Of a stretch of 64,000 nucleotides of DNA, positions 22,601 through 34,600 are shown piece by piece. The notes under the pieces are model-generated. The model did not search any database. It was not told where the DNA came from and saw nothing but the letters and a program-made list of their open reading frames with translations. Every line of letters begins with the position of its first letter. The first letter of the stretch is position 1. The position numbers and the translations under genes are program-made. Source of the stretch: Lepidodermella squamata (Eukaryota > Gastrotricha); the NCBI GenBank assembly GCA_047495785.1, contig JBLDXI010000014.1, positions 62,001 to 126,000 of the forward strand, given 5' to 3'.

Positions 22601-25600
22601 TTCGTAATGAAAACGCAGCGGCAGCGGGTTGGACTTGGCATCAGTGACTATAGCCGACAAATTGTCCGGGAGAGCGCGAACAACAGACGACTCGATGATG
22701 AAAAACGTTTCCTCGTTAACAAAGGCCATCTCAACACCTGGACCAGAGACGACAAGTGAATAGCCGCGATCTTCGGCCGATAAATCCAAAGGCGAGCCAG
22801 CAACGTGGACACCCCACAATTGAACCGACAAACGATAGATTCCCGGTCTCGGAGGCACGAATTCGACCACGCCCATTGAATGATCGTCGGGCGATAACGG
22901 CTGGAAGGCGTGAGCGATCAATTCAGCGCGAAGCATGTCTCCGTCATCATCAGCGTCAGCAGCTTCTTGACTAATATAATAGCCTACTTTAACTGCAGCG
23001 GTTTGGTACCACATGTCATAACACGAGCGGGCAACTCCGTGCAAGTCGACATCAACCAGTGCCGGGGCGTTGGCCTGCACCGGGTGCGGCATTCTCGCGT
23101 AGATGGCGACCGAACTTGGGTCGAGGACATGCCATGAAAACGAAGGCGCAGTTGGTGCCAAGACAATGGGCTTGTGGCCATAGAATAACACGGCTCGGTA
23201 TGTGCCCTGTTGAGTCGGGATGTAGTTCGCCGAAAGTGGTGGAGGGCGGATGTCGATTGAATCTACCGTGACCGAATTCTCGATGATTCGTCGCGATATA
23301 CCGTTAGTCATTGGTACCAGTTCAAGCTGGCACTTCTTCTGTTTGCTCTCAGCAGGATTAACTGAGTAGTCATCTTCGATAATTTCTTGGAGTTGAGCGC
23401 CGAAATTCAAGGTACCCTCGCTTTGACTGTCTTCATTAGGCGGGAAAATCACAACTTTGTAGGTGTATTGGGTGAATCCATTAGGATCGACAGCAAGAGG
23501 CAGTGGCTTGTTGATAAAGCATGGGAAGGCAAGGTCGGCTTTCAGTTGCTGCCCATTTACCAGAAGTTGCGGCTGGGTAGTAGCGTACACAGTGAAAGGA
23601 CTCGATTTAATGTCTCGACCGTTGAACGCCACGTTGATGACCAATTCGCCAACAACAAGCGGCGTGAATTCGAGATTGAACGAAGTTTTAGATCTCTGTG
23701 TAATTTCATTCGGAACCGGCTGCGACGCTAGGCCATTCCGACTGGCCTCACTGTTCTCCGAAGCGTACACGACATAGACCTCCAAGTCTCCGAGGCCAGC
23801 AGCTTTGCACTGAATAATGTACTTGGCTGGGATATTAACTGCGACACATTCAGGCCCCACAAGACTGACAGCATTAGCATCGTAGGTTGACAGATGAATA
23901 GGGTTAGAAGCCATGCTTCGATCAACGTAGGCTGCCATGGTCCAGCGACCCACACTTCTCGGCGTCCATTTGAATAAATAAACGTTCATGCCGACAGAAT
24001 TGATGGGCGCTAAGCTTTCCTCCTCGGTCAAACCTCTGCTCGACTCTTCTATAAAACAAAGCATGATTTTAGAATTATGCTCAAACAAACTTAAGCAAAA
24101 GCTAACTTTTCAAAATGACAACGACTTTGCGGTTCCAAGCATTATCGCGCTCGTCTGGGTCCATTTCAGAAAAGGAAATGCTTTTGTTGAGCGAGCCGTC
24201 GTTGGCATTGCTGGTTTTCACGGAGACACTGAACGGCAGAGACTGTCCGATTTGCAACTTGACGCCCTCATCAACGCCAAATATTTGAACCTGACTGCTT
24301 CGCGGTTGCTCTTCGCGTCGAGCAAAAGAGCCAGTGTAGGTAGCAACGCTTTCATTGTAAAGCGTTGATTCAAATTCTTTGCCGAAATTGATCGATGAAA
24401 CGGTGGAGATGTTTTGCAGCGTTGATGAAGCCGAAGGGTGGCTCAAATAACTACTAGGTCTTCGCTCCATTATTATTTTTCAAATAAAATTTCAATTTGA
24501 AAACTAAGCACTGAAAAAAATCGCGCGCGTGTGGAACAAACAAGCACGTGCCTAATATACACGCGCTCATTATTTTTGAAGGAAAATGCTTACTCGTGAT
24601 TCGGACTTGAAATCCGCCTTCGCGAACTGCCGATGCAGAAACCGGCATATGAATGGTGAAGGAAACGGAAACCGAAGCTGGGACGGGTTGGTTGATACCA
24701 TCGCCATCGACTCTGACACGCGCCGGGTCGTACACTTCGCACACAAATGGCGAGCCTGAAAAACCGAAAGTTAGTAATGTGATAAAATACTGAGGCGAAA
24801 TTCTAAAACCTGCACGGCTATTCTCCTCGGTAGAGGAGCTATCATCTTCGGCAATGACTTCAATTTCGCGCCGGGTATTAATCATTTTGAGCATTTAGAA
24901 ACGCGCGTAGATTTCGCAAAACTCAACTAGAGAGCAAAGATTTGACGCAACTGCGCGAGCCGCGGCAAGGTGGCGGCGAGCGACCAGCTGAAAATGTACA
25001 GGTAAATACGTGGCGCAGTTTTTGTAAGAGTAACAGAGCTGGCAGCGGCACGCTACAAACACGAAGCGGTTACCGGCCTGTGCGACGACGCAAGATACGC
25101 GAAGAAGCGTCGCTAGAAAGGTGATAGGCTTCGCACGTAGGCACACGGCTGTGAGCGACGAGTGTTGTTCTTTCGAAATGAGCAAATAGAGAGCGAGCGA
25201 GCTATCAGCGACGCCGCACAAGATAACTAACATACAATAAACAGACCGCGGGCTCCGTCAACACCGAGGGTAGTAGCTGCGCATCACTGGACGGCTAGTC
25301 TCGGATTTAACGATCAAGATGACACCTCGGCAGTACAGCAGCTCATCAGCTCAAACAAAGATAACGCGCTAATTATTGTCTCAGCGCCACTAGATCCTCT
25401 TTGCGGTGGTGTGGAGACTTTTCGCAGCTACACAGACATGTCATCGCAATAATGTACACGGCGATTTTCATCTCAACAAATACTCTTGCGCTCGCTCTTT
25501 TTTAGCTCAGCTTTTATAACAAGTTGCTATTTGCTCTAGCTTAGGTATTGTTTGCTCAACTTACAGACTTCTTACAGACATTCTCAGAAATCACTTATCA

Positions 25601-28600
25601 CCTATCGGCTCTATCACCAACTTTTTTTTATAAATTGCAATGACGCTTGCGGTTGTTTCACATAACTATCATACTTTATTATACCTAAGCAGGTATCTTA
25701 CTATAAAAATAAAGGAGCGAAATCGGAATGGGTCATGTATATCCGGTCTAGTCCACATTTCTGCCCAACATTTGCACGGATTCGCAAGGAACCAAACGTT
25801 CCCGTAGACTTTTAACTGCGGTACTGTTTGATGCCCAAATTGATTTTAAGCAATAAAAACTGCAACGCATGTATCGCTAGCAAGGTATTAGTGATAACCC
25901 AGAATCTGGTTCCTCCTGAAAATAAGTTTAAACGTAAGTATATTTTACCTGGTACAGGATGGCCATTGAATTGGACGTCCAAGAAATGGTCACCGCCGAC
26001 GTCGGGTACAAAGCGCACGTTATACGAAGTAGCTGACTGGCGATCGATGCTACGCGGCACATCGCCATTGTTGATCTGAACGTCTAGCTCGCCCTCGCCA
26101 GCCAACTTGAGATCGACGGGGACCTCGACGGCCTCGTTGATCACGCCGATGGGGATCGGGCCGACCTGAACTCCGCTCGGATTGTAGACCATGACGTGAA
26201 CGGGCGAGCCCTCCACCGGTTTGCCGTCGTACGTCAACTCGATTACATGCGCACCGATACGCGTCGGGATAAACTGAACTTTCTGCACGCCGTCACGCGG
26301 TCGTAGAATCTCAGCGCGAGTTGAGAATCCGGACGGGTCTGTAACAACAGCCTTCAATTCACGCTGATGCGACGCCGCCACGTCGAAAGAGCACGGCGCG
26401 TTCGCAACCGCCAAACGACCTGGCTGCCCGGCCAAATGCGCTGGCGGGATGGCATCCTCGACCTGCACAACCCACGGGCTGCCAGGTACCGGCATCGTAT
26501 TGAACGCGATCTCGACGTGGTGAGGACGCGCCTGTTCCGGCACGAAGGTGGCTCGGAACTGCCGACCGCCAAGGGCCTGCACGCCGCACTGCACCTGGCC
26601 CTTGTTGATCATAATCTCCATATTGCCGACACCAGCCTGGCTTGCGTCGATATCGAACGCAACAGTCTGCCCGACGCGACCCTGTTTCGGCATGTTAACG
26701 ACAAGGACCTTTGTCACGTCAAAAGCGCGGATTGTGAACGGGCTGTTTTCGATCGGCATCTGGCCGTAAGCGACGTCGAGGCGGTGTGAACCAGTTTCGA
26801 ACGGCGTGTAATGTACTGTCATGTTCTGGGCATCGTCGACAAGCCGCCGGATAGGCAGTACATTGCCACTGGGCGACTTCAGAACGATGGTCATGTCTTG
26901 CGGGTTAGCGCCCGCCATGTCGACGTGAAAGGTGGCCTCACGGTTGACAGGCACCATGCCAAGGCCATCGCCGCTCACGGAGATGAGCCGATGATCGACA
27001 CAGTTGGTGCCGAATGGCGAACCGGGCGCGTCGTGGCCAGCGAAGACCACGCGAATAACGTGGTGCCCAGGTGCCTGCGGCGTGAATGTCACCGCGTACT
27101 GACTGGGCGATTCGCGCTGAATCGAGGCCGGCACCTTGTGTCCTCCAGGCGCCGTTACCTCGATACCGAGTTCAGCGTTGCCCGCGCGTGCTGTGTCGAT
27201 GTAGAAAGTGACGGGGCGGGCCAGTGTGCATGACTCGGGGATGTTGTGAATACGAATGCCGTTCGGATCGTAAACGCTCACCATGAAAGGACTGCCGTGG
27301 CAGTGTTCGTTGTTGTACAGCACCGATATCTGCCACAGACCTAGTTCGTTGGGCGTGAACTTAGCCAGAAAAACGCCGCCGCTAATTTCTGACACGTTAA
27401 TTTGAGAAACTGCACCACTTGGTGATCGAGTTTCGACTCGCAGCTTCTTCTTATCAGCACCCATAGCCGTCACCTGTTTTCAAAAAAAACATATATTTAG
27501 CAATTAGCAGTGATTCGAAATAGTAAGGCATTAGTCTAATAACAGTCTCATGCAGTGAATTAATTATCAATAAGACCTGAATCTTCTTGTCGCAGATGTA
27601 CAAGTAAGACGATGATGATTCCTCCATGCTGGTACTTGAGAATTAAAAAATAACGTAAAACAAGATCAGACACGTGTTGGCTCGACTGACTGACTGACTC
27701 GACTCAACTGCAGCTACTGCTGTTACAACTATAGCAGTAATAGTGCCAAGGTGATGCAGCAATAAAATCCAAACAATAAGTGAGATACAATATGTTTGCC
27801 GAAATGTAATAAAAAACACAGAGACCAAATTATTAGACACACTAGTGTAACAATATACTAGGTGCAAGCAGCGAACAGAACTACTTAGTCAGGAGAAACT
27901 AACGCGAAACCGACGTTCCATCTTGTCAAATAAATTGTACGAACCCAGCTCCTGCAGCTGCAGAAAATTTTACACAAAAACATATATAGGTGTTCGACGT
28001 TAGTCTTTTTTCAGCTCCCAACTATTTTTGCGGCGCAAAGCCGCCGCCAGTCGACATCAAACAATTTGGCAAACGGGTCACGTTCGACGACGCAAAAACT
28101 CGCGAAAGCCCGGGAAAACACTTGAGATTTCTTAGGCTTTACTTGTTTCTTGTGTAGGAATTACACGCGAACAAAAATAAAAAATATTTGTATGAACCTT
28201 GAATTCTGAATTGAGTGGGAAATGAAGAAGACGCTCGGCGGCTGAATCCGAGTTCGAAGCGGCGCTTTTCGGGCGCGGCTGGGCGCCGGGCGACGCCGCC
28301 ACCATGTTGACCTCGGTGGGCGACTCGATGTACTCGATTGATGGATCCGGGTCATCTTGATTGTAAGTATAAACTGAGTGGCGCACGAAGCGCGTCTCCG
28401 TCGAACTCTTCACATGCGACGTCTTTTCTGATGGGCTGTAAATATCGGGCGACGCCATCGAAATGTCCCACGGATGAATGGCTGGTGTAAACCTCACTCA
28501 ATCTCACATAAAATTAACGTTCAACTTCTAGATAACACCGATGCTAAAATGATTGCTATGAACATGAAACAAGCGTGCGGCAAATAGTTGATACATAACA

Positions 28601-31600
28601 TTTTACGACGTCCCACCGATTGCGAGAAAGATAATTCAGGAGAGAGACAAATGGGAAATTCTACTACAGGTGAGCTATTCGATATTTCGACACTCAAAGC
28701 ACTTTGGTAATAAACTTCAGCGGAAGTGTCAATTCCAGAAACTAAATTCTAAAGAATTCCGACTTGTTACTAGCCGGCAAATAAAAAGAAATTAAATATG
28801 AAAGGAATCGCAGCCAGTGACAATTTGTTAGAGAGGGGTCAAGTCATTTTTCTCTTCAGAAATATAAAATTGCAGACATGTGCTTCCAGGCTGAAAAATA
28901 TAGCTTTGATATCTATGTAAGGATGATCCTTCATTGAACGAAGACGAAAGATCGATAGGCTCTACCAATAAATTGCTGCCATCCTAAGACATTTTTCAGC
29001 GGAAGGTCAGCAAGACTAAGCTAGCTGAAGAGATACTTCATTTTTAATTGGAGTCTGTGCCATAGAAAATAGGGCAGCTCGACATCAACAGCGAAAATCT
29101 ATAATTTCAGGACAAGGTGAGGATATTGAGACAAGGTGTACACTAATGATTTCTATGTCTAAAGGTTCAAACAACTCTACAAATCAATTGAATCAGTTGG
29201 CTCAAAGTCAAACACCTAATGGCGAGCTTTTAATCGCACGTATCGCTAATATGTGGGAAAAAGATGGCTGAGGAATTTGGGTCACATGAGGACAGTTTGT
29301 TTAGGGAAGGAGGAGAAATGCCAGACGAAAAAACGGATGGGCCGAAAGAGGACGATTTCGCGTAAAGCGTGTTCGCGATGCTGCAGATTCAAATGCGTGC
29401 GACGAGATTGCGCGGAAACATAAGACATGGAATGGGCGGGTATATGTGTATGTTGGGAAGATAATGGAAGTAAATCGGCGCAGAAAATGGCGTAGGACAT
29501 GCACTAGTGGCAGCGAGGCTGGTTGATGCGTTAATACGCCGGCGCGTTGTTGGCGCAGCGGAACAGGCGGGTTGTCTGTCCCGAGTTGGCGCGGCGCTCG
29601 AGATAGTGTACTACGGAAGCACGGCCTGTGACCTGAGCGCCGATGCTGTGAAACGCGCAAGATAAACGATAGGTAAGAGCTAAAGCAAACGATCGTACAA
29701 GCAACTAGTAATGGAACACTAATGTATATTGTTATTGCTGCGAGTTTTATGACTGTTCGTCACCGCCATGTAATGACATAGCTTCGTGGGGCTCGTAGCA
29801 CGGTGTTCAGGTGAGCATGAGTAGGGCACCACTATTTGTGCTTGTATTTATTATGTGCCGCCAAACTCACGTGTGCCGCATATGTAATAAAATAATAATA
29901 GTAATGATATTACTAATAATATCATGCGGCTCGGAATGATTACACGATACAAAGCCATTTTGGCTATACGACAGACGCAGCCGAGAAACATCTCGGGCAA
30001 GCGCCAGCCGCAGAGCCGCTCGCGCACGCGCGGCTCCATTACACACCGAGCGAGCAAGAAGATACCTGTTGTCGCGTGTGTTAACGCTTGTGAAGGTGAG
30101 GCGGCGAATGACTTCACGCGCAGATGATAACTGCAATGATGACTTCGCTTAACAATTGAGTTGTTGGCGCCGCCGCCAAAATGAACGACTACACGATCAA
30201 GATACGAGTATAAATGAGTGTAAACTGGTAAATGAACGAAGATGGTCAGGGATAGGCAGCACACGCTGCAAGCCATGCAAAAACGTAGTACATGTGTAGA
30301 TGGTTGGTAAGGTGAAAGTGCGGATCTTCATCTGTCCAAATAAAACAACCGGTTATATTTCTTCGGCTGTTGTCAATGTTGCCACTGGGCTGCATCATTA
30401 CTCAATGACATTTTTATTTGTCGTCGTTGGAGAAAACAACACACGAGTATTCGGTCGTCGCTTATCCCGCTGCAGCTAAGGGTATTTCTTTCAAGTTTAT
30501 ACAATACATTACCAAATTATAAATTCATGCAGTATAACAAAAACACTCGGCGCCTGGTAAAATAGCAACGTCTTTTTGCCCATTGAAAACGGAAAATTAC
30601 AACCGGCGTCCGCGTGCCAAAAGCGGTAGGTGCTACATGTGTGAAAAGGCATCCGCTGCTGGTGAATTAGCTGCTGTAGCAATACGTAACGAACCGGCAG
30701 GTAACAGGCAACCGCCAACAATTATACGCGGAAAAACAACAACATTAAAAAGAAACGATATCGCTGCGTCTTGACGGAAGGAACGCGGCCACACGCCAAA
30801 ACGAAAACGACGCCGGGCGAACAGACATTGCGACTAGACGCTCACGAAAACTGGTACGGCGCATCTTCACGGGACATTATTCAAGCAGTAGTCACTAACT
30901 GTAGCAGTCAACTATTAGACTAATCTTGTTATGAGCATGAAGTTACGTATGCTTCATAACAAGATAAATATCAGCCTGGTAATTTATCATCTAAATATGT
31001 GTCGTTTTGGGTAAAGCCTACTCAGCTGCTATGAGCATACCCGAATTCTGTTAACTTCGCCATCCTTCAACAATAATGGAGAATCAGTAATAAGATAAAC
31101 ACATAAATTAGGCTCAAGTCACACAGGCGTCATGCATGTAACATTAAGTGAATAGTGATCACGTACCTTGAGGTCAACCGGCTTGCGTAGCGCTACTGAG
31201 TCCAGCTTTGAAATGTGGACGGAATTCGGATCAAACAGATTGCGTCGTCCACGGCCTTCCTCATAAGCTGCCTGCAACATCGCGGCGTATGCCATCACAC
31301 CTATATAGATAACGTAGCATTAGATAACTCGCTAAGAAGTACTGCAAGTGAAGGATTCGCTAAGGAAATCAATGAGCAGCTAATTATAAACCAGAAATAC
31401 CACAGGTACGGATCATGAAAGGAAACAAATATGTACCTAACTATCTAAAAATTGATCGGAGAGTCTCGTCGAAGCCACGAAATATCAAACATGCAATAAT
31501 TAGGTCATGCCGTTCGATATCGCATTTTTTGACAAATATGTCCACTTACCCAAGTGGTCGTCTGTAGCTGTTGCCATATCACCAGCAGTAATTAGAGGAT

Positions 31601-34600
31601 CCACGCCGAAGTTCTGCTCTGCAGAATCGATACCACGCTGGCAGTTGGCGATGTGATCTCGAGGGTCGCCACTGCGGTCCGGAGTCAGCTGACCTCCGCA
31701 GGCTTCAACCAGCTTGCAGACGACAGCGCCATCGTTCCAATCGGTTGTAAAATTGCTCAACTTTGGTGAGTTCAGCATCTTTCGGCACCAGTTTAGAGTA
31801 GCCAGGTAGCCAGGGCCATCGGGTTTCATAAAATACGACAGGAAAGTCATTCCCGAAAACTCGTCAAGAGATGGATTGTGCAAATCTTCAGCGCGAAGAA
31901 TTGGAGGGATACCCAAGTTCTGCTGGGCCGAATTCATAGCTTGGCGACAGTTTTCCAGGCCAGCTCGGCGATCCAGAGACGGCCAGTTGGGCGCCAAACC
32001 AGGCTTGCAATAATCGAGAAGACCACTGAAATTAGAAAAATCTGGTTAACAGCCAGCCATAAGAGACTTGAATCCTCATCGGAATTAAGGGATAGATACG
32101 GGCGACAAGACAGACGGCGCCAACAAATTGTGCGTTATCTTCTTGAGTCATACTTCTGAATATGGATGGAATAACACGAATTTCAAACTGCTTACTTCCT
32201 TTTAAGCTGTTTTTGCTAATGAAAATGAAAAAGATGAGACCTTCCCCCGACCACGCGATACCCTCCCTGACACCGCCAACATCACAATTCGGATATTTAC
32301 ACAGGGAAATCAATTTTCGGATATCCGCAAAATATTGGTACCGCCTTGTAGAGCATGTAATTCTGAGTAAAACGAGGCTAGACACTTGGGGTCTCAAACC
32401 TAACGGGTCGGCTGAGGATGGTCTCAAATAGCAAAAAATGCCTCAGGACTCCCGAAATAGCGCAATTTTGGGGGTCTTGGTCCGCGGCAAATCACTATTT
32501 CCTTTTCCAAAAATTTACATTAAAATATTTTTTCTCAGATAATGAAAGCGAAATAATTAATAAAACTTAATAAAATAATAAAACAAGGACGATTTTGGTG
32601 ACCTGCGAACATCCGAATATTTAAAGAAAAGATGAACGTCCTAGGGCGTCGGCTATAAGCCTATTAATGATAACTGTGTGCGCCTGAATTTTTTTGTAAA
32701 TAAAAAAAGCACGGTTTCGTGGTATCAGAGAGTTGAACTTCTGCAGGTATATTTCTATGGGTAAATTAAAATCACTCAAATCTAAATGGAGCCCAGCCTA
32801 AATCAATCATTGCATCATTTCATCATAAATAATTGCAAATCCAATTAGTGATATTAAGACCACAATAATATTACCCGCAATCAAATGCAATGCGCCGTGT
32901 ATAACAGATAGATTCCAACAGAATCCTTAATGAAAATCAGGGGCGTAACCAGGAACATTTTGTGGTAGTTGCTAAGGATCTGAGAGAGACATTTGTATTT
33001 TTCTCAGGATAATCCAAGGTCGGCGAGTGCCGAAATTTAATAGGAAATATTTAAGTTATCGGGATTTCAAGCTAAGCGAGACACTTTTTGAAAATTTTGC
33101 GATTATTTCCTCCACGTTAAAAGCAATTTAAGCCATTTTCTGAGATAATAAATTGAAGAGGGGTTTTCGAGTTTTCATTTTGGTAGTTGTTTGAACAATC
33201 AAGACAACCAGCTGGTTACGCCCCTGATGAACATGAAGTCAAATTTTCGCAATACGTTACCGTCACTCTTTGACTTTAAGACTTTAAACTTAAGCAAATC
33301 AATTGTGAATTAATGTCCACGGCTCTTAGGACGAAATAGCGTCACTGCCCGATTACTGAAGTGTAGCGGCGGCTATAACATGATTTACTCAAGCCCAAAG
33401 GTATCTTGCTCAAGAAAAATCACTTTCTACTCCAATCATTTACAAAATTTCAGCCGATATAATTCAGCGAACACATCAGTTGGCAATTTCGAGCATGGGA
33501 AAACTGGATATTCAACTTTCAGCATCAACTTCGTTGATCTGTATACAACAACTTTTTCAAAGTTCCAAGTTCAAAGAGCACTCTTTGAGTGATATTCTAA
33601 CAAAAGTATCCGATTCCGGCGGAGAACTCGAAAGAAAACAATAGAATTTAAACTGAATCTCGACGACTCGATCAATAAAAAAATTCGCCTTCTTAACTCA
33701 CCTGAGCGCGATACCATCATTCCAATCCGCGTTGAAATTGCGAATGCCCATGCCGGGAACGACTGAATTAAGCCAAGCCAGCATGAGTTTACGAGGCGGA
33801 ACCCTCGCCGCATTGCGGCCAATCTGATAGTGCAGAATAAGAGACCAAATGACGCCGAGAATAAGCTTGAGGTTGCCATTCATAAGATCCTCGGCACCTG
33901 AAATAAAAGAAAAAAATTAAGTTCATAGCTATCACTGTTATTCCCTATCGGGACTTCAATTATCATCATCGTCATAGTCACCCTCTTTATTCGACTTTCT
34001 TTTTTACTTTTCGATGTAATCAATGAATACTGGCAGGGCTATGTCTGAGTTACGAGTATAAATCACGAACTGTTTACTTTTGACTGAGAAAGTAAACGCG
34101 CAGTATCACTGCGACATATCCGCGGCAATGAAGGCGGCATACAACAGCGCACTTGAGAACAGCGGCGGCTGGCATAGGAAGTCGATGCGCATCAAGAAGC
34201 GGAAACACGCAACTACAGCCATGGATACACCGCCCAGGTAGCAAGGGAATGAAAAAGACACACATGAGCATGCACATAAACATCGACTTTCGCTTTCAAA
34301 CGAAGCCGCCCACAATTGAAGTAAACAACACCCCGTGTTCAGTTGTCTTTACAACCCGGCGTTGCAACTAATGATGCTAATTCGTGTCAGGCAATGCTGG
34401 AAGGCGTGCGCAACGCAACGCCCGGAACGCTGCAAACATTATGTTGACATTTCTAATGCAAATGCAAAACGAAAGAGTTCCAGATCTGCTGTAGTATTGG
34501 CTTATGATTCTTGCGATTAGCACTGGGTCCGTTGTCGGCAACACTGTTCGCAAATTTCACGTCAGACTTTAATAAGGGCGGCTACTTTTTTAAACGCGCT

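Noticed and set aside
31167-31300. A donor shifted 4 nt downstream of 31167 to splice into exon 28458-28198
   Set aside because: It needs a weaker GTGATC donor, while the strong GTACGT donor joins 27473 directly and completes a normal filamin repeat.
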